The notes under the pieces were generated by a model that saw only the letters and a program-made list of their open reading frames with translations, was not told the origin of the DNA and ran no database searches. 47,580 nt of DNA. Origin: an uncultured Rhodobacterales bacterium. Its GTDB lineage: Bacteria > Pseudomonadota > Alphaproteobacteria > Rhodobacterales > Rhodobacteraceae. How positions within the stretch are numbered: the first letter of the stretch is position 1; each line of letters starts with the position of its first letter. The DNA lies in NCBI GenBank assembly GCA_903845215.1, contig CAIMWI010000033.1, positions 1-47,580 on the forward strand, read 5' to 3'. A program made the translations under genes and the position numbers. Shown one piece after another: positions 8,113 through 16,263 of this stretch.

Positions 8113-9539
8113 GCCAAACTGGCCCAGTGCCGCAGCAAACCGTTTTGCAAAACCCGCGCCCGCGCCACCCACGCCTTTTGCCCCGGCGGGCGTTCGCGCT
8201 GCTCGATTGGTACGGCTTCGCGGCGGGCCGGGTCGGCCGAGAAGATGGCAAAGGCCAGATCGCGCCCTGAAGGCAAGGTCATAAACCCCGACAGTCCCGA
8301 TACAAAGTTGAGCGTGCCGCTTTTGGCACAGATCTTGACCGGTCCGCCAATCTGCGGGCTGCCCTTTTCGTCCTTAAGGCTGACCTCTTTCAACAGCGCG
8401 CGCAGCCCCGCACCCGAGGCGCGTTTTTCCCCCGCCATGATCGCCCGCACCATACCTTCGGCTGTAACGCGCGCGGTGGCGCCAAGACCCGAATGATCAA
8501 CCAAGGTGGCCTTTAGGCCCAAAACCTCGGCCGCCCAATCCTGCATCGCCACAGCCGAAGCGGGAAGTGACCGCGCCCCCGAGGCGGCTAGACCCACGGT
8601 TTCGGCGGTGACATTGGTGGAATATTTAAGCATTTCTCGCAGGATGGGCGCCAGATGCGCGCTGGGCCAGGTTATAAGGGGTGTTCCGGGGGGCAGGGCC
8701 GATATCATCTGCGGCGGCGGCAGCGATATGCCTTGCATGGCGCACAGCGTCGCGAACACTTCGGCCACATAGGGGGCTACATGACGCACAGGCAACCAGC
8801 GACTGCCCTCTTTGGCCAAGGCTGCGCGTGAAACTGTCCAATTTTCAGCGCCTTGATCGGAATAGGTGAAAACGGGTGTGTCGCGGTCAACCACGCTGAC
8901 CCTAATGCCTTGCACAAGGGGCTGGTAACGCAGGCCGGGCGCTGTCATCTGCGCCGTAGCACCGCCCTTGGTCCATTCCAGATTGACGCGGTTGTTGTTC
9001 AGCGACAGGCCCGACAGGCCCGGATCATAACCGGCCTCAACGGGAATATCGTCGCTGATGCGCCCGACAGCGGGCAAAGCATCGCCGTAAACCAAAAAGC
9101 GCCCCGTCACCCGTTTCAGTCCGGCGCGCGCGAGTGCTGCAACCATTTCGCCCAAGCCGTCGGTGTCCAGCGTTGGGTCGCCACCGCCCGATAAGATCAA
9201 ATCGCCCGCCAAAACACCCGCGCTTATGGGTTGGGTGGCCAGCACTTGGGTGGTGAATTGGTGATCGGGCCCCAGATGATCCAGCGCATAAAGTGCTGTG
9301 ATGGTTTTGATCACGCTGGCGGGCGGAACCGGGGATGCAGGTTGAAAGCTGTCAAGGATTTGCCCCGTGGCAACATCGGCCACACAAAAGCCGGTGGTGC
9401 CGGTCAGCTTGGCCTTGGCCACCAGATCGGTTGTTCTGGCCGTTTGGGCCGCCACGGAAGATGGCGCCGCAAAGCCTGCCCCAAATCCAGCGCCCAAGCC
9501 TGCCAAGACCCAGCGCCGCGTCCATGTCGGTGATGCCAT
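8109..9539 (-). CDS. dacB: D-alanyl-D-alanine carboxypeptidase/endopeptidase, PBP4 (S13) type
   Basis: A 476-residue penicillin-binding protein of peptidase family S13, acting on peptidoglycan in the periplasm. The three active-site motifs are present: SVIK (75-78), STN (307-309) and KSG (406-408). The N-terminus TRRWVLAGLG, followed by a hydrophobic run ending near SVAAQ, looks like a twin-arginine signal; Tat export of this enzyme is an inference. I chose the ATG at 9539 because AGGAGT precedes it and it begins the signal; an earlier in-frame start would add 20 unlikely residues. It lies 60 bp downstream of nadD on the same strand. Confidence 0.9.
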   Translation of the reverse strand: MASPTWTRRWVLAGLGAGFGAGFAAPSSVAAQTARTTDLVAKAKLTGTTGFCVADVATGQILDSFQPASPVPPASVIKTITALYALDHLGPDHQFTTQVLATQPISAGVLAGDLILSGGGDPTLDTDGLGEMVAALARAGLKRVTGRFLVYGDALPAVGRISDDIPVEAGYDPGLSGLSLNNNRVNLEWTKGGATAQMTAPGLRYQPLVQGIRVSVVDRDTPVFTYSDQGAENWTVSRAALAKEGSRWLPVRHVAPYVAEVFATLCAMQGISLPPPQMISALPPGTPLITWPSAHLAPILREMLKYSTNVTAETVGLAASGARSLPASAVAMQDWAAEVLGLKATLVDHSGLGATARVTAEGMVRAIMAGEKRASGAGLRALLKEVSLKDEKGSPQIGGPVKICAKSGTLNFVSGLSGFMTLPSGRDLAFAIFSADPARREAVPIEQRERPPGQKAWVARARVLQNGLLRHWASLA

Positions 9540-9599
9540 TGTGCCACTCCTATTCGCACGCCAAGTCGTAGCTTGCATGGCTGTGGAAATGCAACACAC

Positions 9600-10199
9600 T
9601 CACCGCCGCCATTCGCCCCTCGCCCGGATGACACTGGAAGAGGCTGTGTGCTGCGGCATGTTTACAAAGGCCCAGACCGGCGCTTTGCGATGGGCCAGCA
9701 GGTCGGGCGTCGCCACCCTTGCCCCGCGAAAGGCGCGTGCCGCCACCGAAAGCCGTGCGGCCAGCCCCGCACCGGGCCGCGCCATCACGGCCACCGGCAC
9801 CCGCGCCATAATCTGCCGCCAGTTGCGCCAGCGGTGGAACTGCACCAGATTATCTGCCCCCATGATCCAGACAAAGTGCACGCCGGGGTAAAGCGCCTGT
9901 AAGCGGCGCAAGGTGTCAACGGTGGCCCGCGTGCCCAAACGCGACTCAAGATCGCTGACAACCACCCGCGGATCATCCCCCAGTTTTTCGCGCGCCCGCG
10001 CCATTCGCAGGGTCATCGGGGCCGGCGGGTTGGCTTTCAGCGGGTTGCCCGGACTGACCAGCCACCAGACCCTGTCCAGCCCAATCCGCCGCAATGCCTC
10101 GCGGGTGATGTGCACATGCCCGTCATGGGCCGGATCAAATGACCCGCCCAGCAGGCCCACAACCATGCCCCGATAGGCCGCTGGAAAGCCCTGCACCAT
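9600..10199 (-). CDS. nadD: Nicotinate-nucleotide adenylyltransferase
   Basis: A 199-residue enzyme that joins nicotinate mononucleotide and ATP to give deamido-NAD in NAD synthesis. The nucleotidyltransferase signature [11 protein letters not shown] is at 18-28, and the C-terminal SSSVIRAR corresponds to the ISSTxIR motif. The start is chosen at ATG 10199; a TTG at 10232 would add 11 residues with no family support, and another ATG lies 11 codons inside. It is divergent from ettA, with a shared promoter region of about 130 bp. In many alphaproteobacteria nadD follows rsfS or obg genes; that context is absent here. Confidence 0.92.
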   Translation of the reverse strand: MVQGFPAAYRGMVVGLLGGSFDPAHDGHVHITREALRRIGLDRVWWLVSPGNPLKANPPAPMTLRMARAREKLGDDPRVVVSDLESRLGTRATVDTLRRLQALYPGVHFVWIMGADNLVQFHRWRNWRQIMARVPVAVMARPGAGLAARLSVAARAFRGARVATPDLLAHRKAPVWAFVNMPQHTASSSVIRARGEWRR

Positions 10200-10328
10200 T
10201 ACTCTTTCAGCCCCTGTGTCACGAAAGCGCAATTTCAGGGCCAGCTTGCGCCCATGTCAACCGCAATCGGCGTTGAAGCGGCGCGTCCTTTCCCTTAGAT
10301 GAAGTGCAAACTCGGATGGAGCGCGCAG

Positions 10329-11984
10329 ATGGCCAGTTATCAATACGTCTACCACATGGACAATGTCTCCAAGACCTATCCGGGCGGCAAGAAGTGCTTT
10401 GAGAACATCAAGCTCAACTTCCTGCCGGGCGTGAAGATCGGCGTTGTGGGCGTGAACGGGTCGGGCAAGTCGACCTTGTTGCGCATCATGGCAGGGATCG
10501 ACAAGGATTTCGTGGGCGACGCTTGGGCAGCCAAGGGCGCGCGCGTGGGGTATCTGGCGCAAGAACCGATGCTGGATGCCAAGCTGAACGTGCGTGACAA
10601 CGTCAAGCTTGGCTGTGCGGCCAAGGTTGCCAAGCTGGACCGCTATAACGAACTGGCGATGAACTATTCCGACGACACGGCCGACGAGATGTCGCGGTTG
10701 CAAGACGAGATTGACGCCGAAAACCTGTGGGATCTTGACAGTCAGATTGACGTGGCGATGGAAGCTTTGCGCTGCCCACCCGATGATGCCGATGTGGAAA
10801 GCCTGTCGGGCGGCGAACGCCGCCGCGTGGCGCTGTGCCAGTTGCTGCTGGATGCGCCCGACATGTTGCTGCTTGACGAACCGACCAACCATTTGGACGC
10901 AGAGTCGATTGCTTGGCTGCAACAGCACCTGATCGACTACAAAGGCACGATCCTTGTGGTTACCCACGACCGCTATTTCCTCGATGACATCACCGGCTGG
11001 ATATTGGAACTCGACCGCGGCCGCGGCATTCCCTACGAAGGCAATTACACCGCTTGGCTGGACCAAAAAGCCAAACGCGCCGCTCAAGAGGCGCGCGAGG
11101 ACAAGTCCAAGCAAAAGGCGATGGAAAAGGAATTGGAATGGATCCGCGCTGGCGCCCGTGCGCGGCAGGCCAAGCAGAAAGCCCGTATCAGCAAGTACAA
11201 CGAAATGGCGACCCAAACGGTGCGCGAACGCGCCACCTCGGCCCAGATCATCATTCCCAACGGCGAACGTTTGGGCGGTAAGGTGATTGATGTGGTCGGC
11301 CTGAAAAAGCACATGGGTGATCGGTTGTTGATCGAAAACCTGTCCTTCACCGTGCCGCCGGGCGCGATTGTCGGTGTGATCGGGCCAAACGGGGCGGGCA
11401 AGTCAACGCTGTTTCGGATGATTACAGGGCAAGAACAGCCTGACGAGGGGTCGATCACCTTGGGCACCACGGTGCAACTGTCGTACGTTGACCAATCGCG
11501 TGACGCGCTGGCGCCGGGCAAGACCGTGTGGGAAGAAGTCTCAGGCGGGGCCGAGGTGATCAAGCTGGGCGATTTCGACATGAACTCGCGCGCTTATTGC
11601 GGGGCGTTCAACTTCAAAGGCACGGACCAGCAGAAAAAGGTGGGCAGCCTGTCGGGCGGTGAGCGCAACCGCGTGCACATGGCCAAGCTGTTGAAAAGCG
11701 GCGGAAACGTCTTGCTGCTTGACGAACCGACCAACGATCTGGATGTGGAAACCCTGCAAGCGCTGGAAGCCGCGATCGAAGATTTCGCCGGATGCGCCGT
11801 GATCATCAGCCACGACCGCTTCTTCCTTGACCGCCTGTGCACCCATATTCTGGCGTTTGAGGGCGATGCGCATGTGGAATGGTTCGAGGGCAACTTCGAA
11901 GCCTACGAGGAAGACAAAGTGCGCCGTCTTGGAGCGGATTCGATTGAGCCGACACGCGTGAAGTACAAGAAGTTCACAAGGTAG
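10329..11984 (+). CDS. ettA: Energy-dependent translational throttle protein EttA (ABC-F ATPase)
   Basis: A 551-residue cytosolic ABC-F protein with two ATPase domains, close to the usual length for EttA (about 555). The first Walker A is GVNGSGKST (41-49), with signature LSGGERRRVA and Walker B LLLDEPTNHLD. The second set is GPNGAGKST, LSGGERNRV and LLLDEPTNDLD. The basic linker between the domains (many Lys/Arg, about 240-300) is the P-site tRNA interaction motif. EttA binds the ribosomal E site and couples the first elongation step to energy state. The stop codon TAG at 11982-11984 lies inside a REP-like repeat. Confidence 0.95.
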   Translation: MASYQYVYHMDNVSKTYPGGKKCFENIKLNFLPGVKIGVVGVNGSGKSTLLRIMAGIDKDFVGDAWAAKGARVGYLAQEPMLDAKLNVRDNVKLGCAAKVAKLDRYNELAMNYSDDTADEMSRLQDEIDAENLWDLDSQIDVAMEALRCPPDDADVESLSGGERRRVALCQLLLDAPDMLLLDEPTNHLDAESIAWLQQHLIDYKGTILVVTHDRYFLDDITGWILELDRGRGIPYEGNYTAWLDQKAKRAAQEAREDKSKQKAMEKELEWIRAGARARQAKQKARISKYNEMATQTVRERATSAQIIIPNGERLGGKVIDVVGLKKHMGDRLLIENLSFTVPPGAIVGVIGPNGAGKSTLFRMITGQEQPDEGSITLGTTVQLSYVDQSRDALAPGKTVWEEVSGGAEVIKLGDFDMNSRAYCGAFNFKGTDQQKKVGSLSGGERNRVHMAKLLKSGGNVLLLDEPTNDLDVETLQALEAAIEDFAGCAVIISHDRFFLDRLCTHILAFEGDAHVEWFEGNFEAYEEDKVRRLGADSIEPTRVKYKKFTR

Positions 11985-12044
11985 GGTGGGTGAAACCCAC
12001 CGTCACCAAAGCGCATTGTTAGGGGTGGGTTGCACCCACCCTAC
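11981..12044. repeat. Inverted pair of REP-like hairpins flanking the 3' end of the RAYT gene
   Basis: Two hairpins share the arms GGTGGGT/ACCCACC. One is at 11985-12001 (loop GAA) and the other at 12024-12040 (loop TGC). Their outer parts also form a perfect 11-bp long-range inverted repeat, GTAGGGTGGGT (11981-11991) with ACCCACCCTAC (12034-12044). The TAG inside GTAGGG is the stop codon of ettA, and the CTA on the other side is the stop codon of the convergent transposase gene. Inverted REP pairs next to a REP-associated tyrosine transposase are the standard substrate arrangement of that family. Confidence 0.8.
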
Positions 12045-12565
12045 TCGCCGAAGCTGCCGGTTTCATGGGTATCTGCCCATTCCGGTTCTGCCATGCCCCG
12101 TACCACCTCGCGGTGGAGCGATGAAAACGGCCAATCCAAAGGCTTTTCCACCAGCCCATGCTTGACCGGATTATACCAGCAATAGCGCAAATGTGCGGCA
12201 AGATCGGCCTCGTCGCGGATATGGTGGTCCCAAAATCGGCGTTGCCAAAGGCCCGCCTCGCCCTTCTTGACTTTGCTTTCGCTTCTCGGGCGGGTCTGGC
12301 CAAGGGCCACGGTGAAGTCGCGCTTGATCCTTCGCCAACGGTTAGAGAAATCACAGTCACCCTTTGGCAACTGCCAGATCGCGTGCAAATGGTCTGGCAG
12401 GACGACAAAAGCCAGAATATCGAACGGATGAGCGGCTTTGACTGTGCCCACGCAGGCCCGCAAAAGCCCAACCTCGCGCACCAGCAGGTCATCTTTGCGA
12501 TGCGCGAGGGCGAGGCTGAAAAAGATTGTTGATCCCGTGATTTTGGGGCGGATGTAGTTTGGCAT
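12041..12565 (-). CDS. REP-associated tyrosine transposase (RAYT, Y1/HUH family)
   Basis: A 174-residue single-domain HUH nuclease. The metal-binding HLH is at 59-61 in LPDHLHAIW. The C-terminal RYCWYNPVKHGLV contains the likely catalytic tyrosine (about Y128) and the conserved NPVKHG. Proteins of this family cut REP hairpins in single-stranded DNA and are usually single-copy, domesticated and not flanked by insertion-sequence ends. The adjacent repeat pair at 11981-12044 fits that. No terminal inverted repeats or target-site duplication are visible. There is no strong ribosome binding site before the ATG at 12565, suggesting low expression. Key residues look intact. Confidence 0.88.
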   Translation of the reverse strand: MPNYIRPKITGSTIFFSLALAHRKDDLLVREVGLLRACVGTVKAAHPFDILAFVVLPDHLHAIWQLPKGDCDFSNRWRRIKRDFTVALGQTRPRSESKVKKGEAGLWQRRFWDHHIRDEADLAAHLRYCWYNPVKHGLVEKPLDWPFSSLHREVVRGMAEPEWADTHETGSFGE

Positions 12566-12625
12566 GGCAAAAGGTTAGCCGAGGTTTGTTAAACAATCCT
12601 TGCCGTGCCCTAAAAAATCCCCAAG

Positions 12626-13039
12626 CTACCGCGCAATCGTCACCGTGCAATGCGCCCGCCCCGCCACATCCGCCGCGACCGATCCCAGCACCAACCGCGA
12701 CACGCCGCGTTTGTCGCCGGTGCCCATGACGATATGGCCGACCCTGTTCATCTCGGCATAGGTCACGATGCCACTTGCGGCTTCGCGGTCGATCACAATC
12801 GCGCTGCCAATGGGGGTGACGCCCTTGGCCTTGGCGGTGGCGGTGCCGGCATCAAGAATGTGTTGGGCGTCTGCATCGCTCCAATGGTGGATCAGGGGCC
12901 CGCGACCGCCGCCGTGGGCGACGTTCACCACACAAAGCAGCAAACCGCCGCCAGATTTCGCGGCAAGGTCGGCGGCGACCTCAATGGCGTGCATGGCGTG
13001 GTCGGTGCCGTCGATTGGGCAAAGGATGGGCGGGGTCAT
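12626..13039 (-). CDS. Universal stress protein (UspA family)
   Basis: A 137-residue single-domain Usp protein. It begins PILCPIDGTDHA, the usual beta-strand 1 with a conserved Asp. It carries the ATP-binding pattern G-2x-G-9x-G-S as GTGDKRGVSRLVLGS (about 105-120). It is therefore probably an ATP-binding rather than UspA-type member. An FNR-type palindrome sits 73 bp upstream of the start, which suggests induction or repression by low oxygen. It is transcribed toward the RAYT gene and is divergent from cspA. Confidence 0.87.
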   Translation of the reverse strand: MTPPILCPIDGTDHAMHAIEVAADLAAKSGGGLLLCVVNVAHGGGRGPLIHHWSDADAQHILDAGTATAKAKGVTPIGSAIVIDREAASGIVTYAEMNRVGHIVMGTGDKRGVSRLVLGSVAADVAGRAHCTVTIAR

Positions 13040-13111
13040 GCTGTGGATCCTTCAAAGGTTCGGCCGAAACGGGCGCTGGGCAAAGCATGCCCAAAAAACA
13101 GGCAAAACACC

Positions 13112-13125
13112 TTGACCTGCGTCAA
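13112..13125. promoter_or_regulatory. FNR/FixK-type box upstream of the universal stress gene
   Basis: TTGACCTGCGTCAA is a perfect palindrome with TTGAC and GTCAA half-sites and a 4-bp centre, extended by one more base pair to CTTGAC/GTCAAG. It matches the FnrL/FixK/Dnr pattern TTGAY-N4-RTCAA. Its centre is about 80 bp before the universal-stress start codon and about 207 bp before cspA, so the former is the likelier target. Confidence 0.6.
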
Positions 13126-13175
13126 GCAAAACCCGCAAAGGCAGCGTTAGATCGAAGCCTTGCCCATATTTATTC

Positions 13176-13204
13176 TTGATTTTGACCCTTCTTGCCCCGA
13201 TAAA
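13176..13204 (+). promoter_or_regulatory. Putative promoter of cspA
   Basis: TTGATT (13176-13181) and GATAAA (13199-13204) are separated by 17 bp. Each matches the sigma-70 consensus at four of six positions. Transcription from here would give a 5' leader of about 115 nt, as expected for cold-shock genes with regulatory leaders. Overlapping TTGACC at 13182 gives poorer spacing. Confidence 0.4.
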
Positions 13205-13325
13205 ACTGGAGCGACGTTATCTCTATCGACCTGTCTGCCACCACACGGCCACAGCATTCGATTCTTAGCTGACGGGGCCGGGCCGCCGCAATCTCGCGGG
13301 CGGCAAAATGACAGGAGTGTTCACG

Positions 13326-13532
13326 ATGGCCAAGGGCACCGTGAAATGGTTCAACGAAACCAAAGGCTACGGATTTATTGCCCCTGAAGGCGGCAAGAAA
13401 GACGTGTTCGTGCATATCACCGCGCTAGAGCGTGCTGGTCTGCGCGGGTTGAAGGACGGCCAAGCCGTCAACTTCGACATCGAAGCGGGCCGTGACGGCC
13501 GCGAATCGGCGATCAACATCACGCTGGGCTAA
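13326..13532 (+). CDS. cspA: Cold-shock protein CspA family
   Basis: A 68-residue single cold-shock domain that binds single-stranded RNA and DNA as a chaperone. RNP1 is KGYGFIAP and RNP2 is DVFVHI, with the opening [16 protein letters not shown] typical of the family. The ATG at 13326 follows AGGAGTG at good spacing; an in-frame ATG 18 bases earlier is less likely. Length is exactly that of the family. It is a monocistronic gene between a divergent universal-stress gene and the downstream esterase. Confidence 0.96.
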   Translation: MAKGTVKWFNETKGYGFIAPEGGKKDVFVHITALERAGLRGLKDGQAVNFDIEAGRDGRESAINITLG

Positions 13533-13628
13533 GGCCAAGCACTGCCAAAAGGGGCGCGTGCCGGATCGGTGCGCGCCCTTTGCTTTTGCGGTGGCATCTG
13601 CAAGACTGCAGACAGCATGGGGGTGGGC

Positions 13629-14546
13629 ATGGACTATGAACGGCTGATCGACGCGCAAACTTGGGCCTTTATCAAGGCCAGCGCAGACGCTTACCCCCCC
13701 GATGCCGCGACCTTGTCGATTGCCAAACAGCGGGTGATTTATGACACCATGTGCCGCGCCTTTCATCGCGGCTATCCGGATGGGATAACGGCGCAAGACC
13801 GCCCGATTGCAGGTGTAGCGTGCCGCGTTTTTGCGGGGGCAGAGCCTGCGATCATCTACCTGCACGGCGGTGGGTTTGTGGTCGGCGGTCTTGAAAGCCA
13901 CGATGACGTTTGCGCCGATATTCGCGCGGCCACGGGGCTGACCGTCATCTGCCCCGATTACCGCCTGTCGCCGGAACATCTGCATCCGGCGGCGTTTGAG
14001 GATGCCTTGGCCGTGACCCGTGCCATGGCAGCGCATGGCCCTGTGCTTTTGGCGGGCGACAGTGCGGGGGGCAATTTGGCGGCGGCCGTCAGCCATGCGC
14101 TGCGCGGCACGGGGCAGGTTTTGGGGCAGGTGCTCATTTATCCGGGACTTGGCGGCGATGTTGATGCGGGCAGCTATTTGACCCACGCCAAGGCCCCGAT
14201 GCTGACCCGCGACGATGTGCTGTTTTATGCGGGTATTCGACATGGCGGGCTGGTGCCCGAAGGCGATGCGACCGTGTCGCCGTTGCAAGACACCGATTTT
14301 TCGGGCCTTCCCCCCACGATCGCCTTCGGGGCGGAATGTGATCCGCTGTGCGATGATGCCCGCGCCTATGCGCAGGCCATCCAAAAGGCCGGCGGGCGCG
14401 CCCATTGGGTGGTGGAACCCGGCCTTGTCCACGGCTATCTGCGCGCGCGGCGCACGGTAGACCGCGCGGCCACCAGTTTTGCCCGCATCACGCGGGCGCT
14501 GCAAACCCTCGCCGCAGGCGAAGACCCAAAGGGAGACGTCCTATGA
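13629..14546 (+). CDS. Alpha/beta hydrolase of the hormone-sensitive-lipase (HSL) esterase family
   Basis: A 305-residue esterase. The oxyanion-hole motif HGGG is at 79-82 and the nucleophile elbow GDSAG at 143-147 (Ser145). The acid and base of the triad are likely in GAECDPLCDD and GLVHGYL near the C-terminus. The HGGG plus GDSAGG combination defines family IV (HSL) carboxylesterases that cleave short acyl esters. I prefer the ATG at 13629, preceded by GGGGGTGGG; an ATG at 13617 is in frame. Its stop overlaps the start of the class II aldolase gene by ATGA, so the two are likely translationally coupled and act on related substrates. Confidence 0.88.
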   Translation: MDYERLIDAQTWAFIKASADAYPPDAATLSIAKQRVIYDTMCRAFHRGYPDGITAQDRPIAGVACRVFAGAEPAIIYLHGGGFVVGGLESHDDVCADIRAATGLTVICPDYRLSPEHLHPAAFEDALAVTRAMAAHGPVLLAGDSAGGNLAAAVSHALRGTGQVLGQVLIYPGLGGDVDAGSYLTHAKAPMLTRDDVLFYAGIRHGGLVPEGDATVSPLQDTDFSGLPPTIAFGAECDPLCDDARAYAQAIQKAGGRAHWVVEPGLVHGYLRARRTVDRAATSFARITRALQTLAAGEDPKGDVL

Positions 14547-15289
14547 ACGCCCATGCCAATCTGACCCATTGGTCCGACCGCACCGATCTGGCCGCAGCCT
14601 TTCGCTGGACCGTCAAGCTGAACCTGCACGAGGCGGTGGCCAACCACTTCTCGCTGGCGGTCAACCCCGAAGGCACGCGCTTTTTGATCAACCCCAACGG
14701 GCGCCATTTCGGGCGGATCACGGCATCGAGCCTTGTCGAGATTGATGCCAACGACCCCGATACGATGAAGCGCCCCGATGCGCCCGACCCGACCGCTTGG
14801 GGCTTGCACGGGTCAATCCATCGCGCGCTGCCCCATGCGCGCTGTGTGATGCATGTGCATTCAATGCATGCCACGGTGCTGGCCAGTCTGGCCGACAGCA
14901 CCTTGCCGCCGATTGACCAGAATTCCGCGATGTTCTTCAACCGGCATGTGGTGGATGGGTCTTACGGCGGCATGGCCTTTGCCGAGGAAGGTGCGCGCTG
15001 TGCGCATATGCTGGCCGACCCAAAGATCACCACAATGGTCATGGGCAACCACGGCGTGCTGATCATTGGCAAGACTGTGGCGGAAACCTTCAACCGCCTG
15101 ACCTATTTCGAACGTGCGGCAGAAACCTACATCCGCGCCTTGCAAACCGGCCGCCCGCTGCGGGTTTTGTCTGACGCCATCGCCGAGAAAACCGCGCAGG
15201 AATGGGAGGATTACCCAAGTGGGGCCGATTTCCACCTGCGCGAGATCAAGGCGCTGTTGGATGAGGAAGGCGCAACCTACGCCCAATGA
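14543..15289 (+). CDS. Class II aldolase/adducin-family protein
   Basis: A 248-residue zinc-dependent aldolase or epimerase fold. The metal site is visible as MHVHS (His104 and His106) and a third histidine in MGNHG (His170). The family includes fuculose-phosphate aldolase and ribulose-5-phosphate 4-epimerase, but many members of this length are uncharacterised, and the actual substrate is unclear. GGGAG precedes the ATG, which overlaps the stop of the esterase gene. One idea is that the esterase releases an acyl or hydroxy acid that this enzyme cleaves; that is inference only. The gene ends two bases before a pair of palindromes that probably terminate transcription. Confidence 0.87.
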   Translation: MNAHANLTHWSDRTDLAAAFRWTVKLNLHEAVANHFSLAVNPEGTRFLINPNGRHFGRITASSLVEIDANDPDTMKRPDAPDPTAWGLHGSIHRALPHARCVMHVHSMHATVLASLADSTLPPIDQNSAMFFNRHVVDGSYGGMAFAEEGARCAHMLADPKITTMVMGNHGVLIIGKTVAETFNRLTYFERAAETYIRALQTGRPLRVLSDAIAEKTAQEWEDYPSGADFHLREIKALLDEEGATYAQ

Positions 15290-15290
15290 G

Positions 15291-15348
15291 GATTTTTCGC
15301 AGAAAAATCGCTTTCCCCCCGGCGGTCACGATTTTTCTGCGAAAAATC
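15291..15348. repeat. Pair of mirror palindromes (GATTTTTC-GCA/TGC-GAAAAATC) between convergent genes
   Basis: Two 19-nt palindromes are exact reverse complements of each other. One is GATTTTTC-GCA-GAAAAATC at 15291-15309 and the other GATTTTTC-TGC-GAAAAATC at 15330-15348. Each can fold alone (8-bp stem, 3-nt loop), or the two can pair together. They lie between the convergent aldolase and phosphodiesterase genes and probably act as a bidirectional terminator. The same core with slightly different arms recurs at 25091-25191. Confidence 0.75.
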
Positions 15349-15368
15349 AGGTTGCGTGCGTGACGGGC

Positions 15369-16202
15369 CTAGGCGCTTAGAAAGCTTGGAACTTGCATGG
15401 TTGACGGTATGTGCACGCCTAACCGCGTCAAAATCGCGGGCGCCAGCGCCAATTGGTCCAAGACCATGTTCGGTGCGGGGCCTTCCGCCGCGCCAAAGTA
15501 ATACAGCGCAAAATCGCGTTGCAAATCACTTGTGCCGCCATGATGCCCGCGCGCGTCTTGGCCGTGGTCGGCGGTGACGATCACCTCGTATCCGGCATTG
15601 CGCCAGCGGGGCAGAAAATTGGCCAAAGCCTCGTCCATCCGGTAGCAGGCGTCGTCCATTTCTTCGCAATCGTGGAAAAAGCGGTGGCCCATGCTGTCAA
15701 GAGTGCAGGTGTGCAAGATGCCATAGTCGATGCCTTTACGCTCGCACAGCATTGTAAGTGTGGCGAACAGGTCGACATCGGCGGGGGTCATCTGGTTGTA
15801 ACCGCTGTCGCCTGTCATGGTGTGAAAACGGCCATGCGTGATGGGGCCGTGGGGGTCGTCGTATTCGATATCGTCGACCAGATCGAAGGGATAGCGGTTG
15901 AAGAACTCGGACCAGAACGAATGGGTCACGGCACCCGTTTTCAGCCCGGCTTGGGTTGCCTGCGAAAACACATCGGGAAATTCCAGCCGCCGTCTTGTGG
16001 CATTGCCCCAGATGCCATGCGCCTGCGGCGGCAAACCCGTGTGGATCGAGGCATAGCAAGTGCCTGAAGTTGACGGCAGCACCGACCGCATCTTCCACAC
16101 CCGTGCTTCGCCGCTGGCAACCCAGCCTTCCAGATTTCCAAAAAGCCTGCGCCAATTGGCATAAGGCACGCCATCAAGCAGGATCAGCAGCAGTTTTGAC
16201 AT
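15369..16202 (-). CDS. Alkaline-phosphatase-superfamily phosphodiesterase/nucleotide pyrophosphatase-like protein
   Basis: A 277-residue protein of the type I phosphodiesterase/nucleotide pyrophosphatase group. The first metal-binding Asp lies in LILLDGV (residue 10) and the nucleophile Thr/Ser in LPSTSGTCYASIHTG (about 45-46). Further metal ligands are in DSMGH and in TADHGQDARGH. No signal peptide is seen, so it probably acts in the cytoplasm. The ATG at 16202 is chosen because the domain starts there; an upstream extension of 25 residues is unlikely. It follows the peptide-type ABC transporter on the same strand (61-bp gap), suggesting that it processes an imported phosphodiester or phosphonate-like compound. 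That role is inferred. Confidence 0.8.
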   Translation of the reverse strand: MSKLLLILLDGVPYANWRRLFGNLEGWVASGEARVWKMRSVLPSTSGTCYASIHTGLPPQAHGIWGNATRRRLEFPDVFSQATQAGLKTGAVTHSFWSEFFNRYPFDLVDDIEYDDPHGPITHGRFHTMTGDSGYNQMTPADVDLFATLTMLCERKGIDYGILHTCTLDSMGHRFFHDCEEMDDACYRMDEALANFLPRWRNAGYEVIVTADHGQDARGHHGGTSDLQRDFALYYFGAAEGPAPNMVLDQLALAPAILTRLGVHIPSTMQVPSFLSA

Positions 16203-16263
16203 GGGCGCACCTGTGATGGGGGGCAAAGCCTCCGGCGGGGATATGTCGGCAAGTAAGAAAGGG

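Noticed and set aside
10257..11312. Long minus-strand open frame (351 codons) inside ettA
   Set aside because: It mirrors the ettA codons in the antisense frame, has no ribosome binding site, and contains no known motif. GC-rich codon bias explains its length.
12041..12565. Complete insertion sequence around the transposase gene
   Set aside because: No terminal inverted repeats beyond the REP pair, no target duplication, and the protein is of the domesticated RAYT type.
15453..15461. TTGGTCCAA copy inside the phosphodiesterase gene (another, TTGGACCAA, at 20013-20021)
   Set aside because: Single copies inside coding sequence, unpaired and not near a start; probably chance matches to the motif at 21327-21361.
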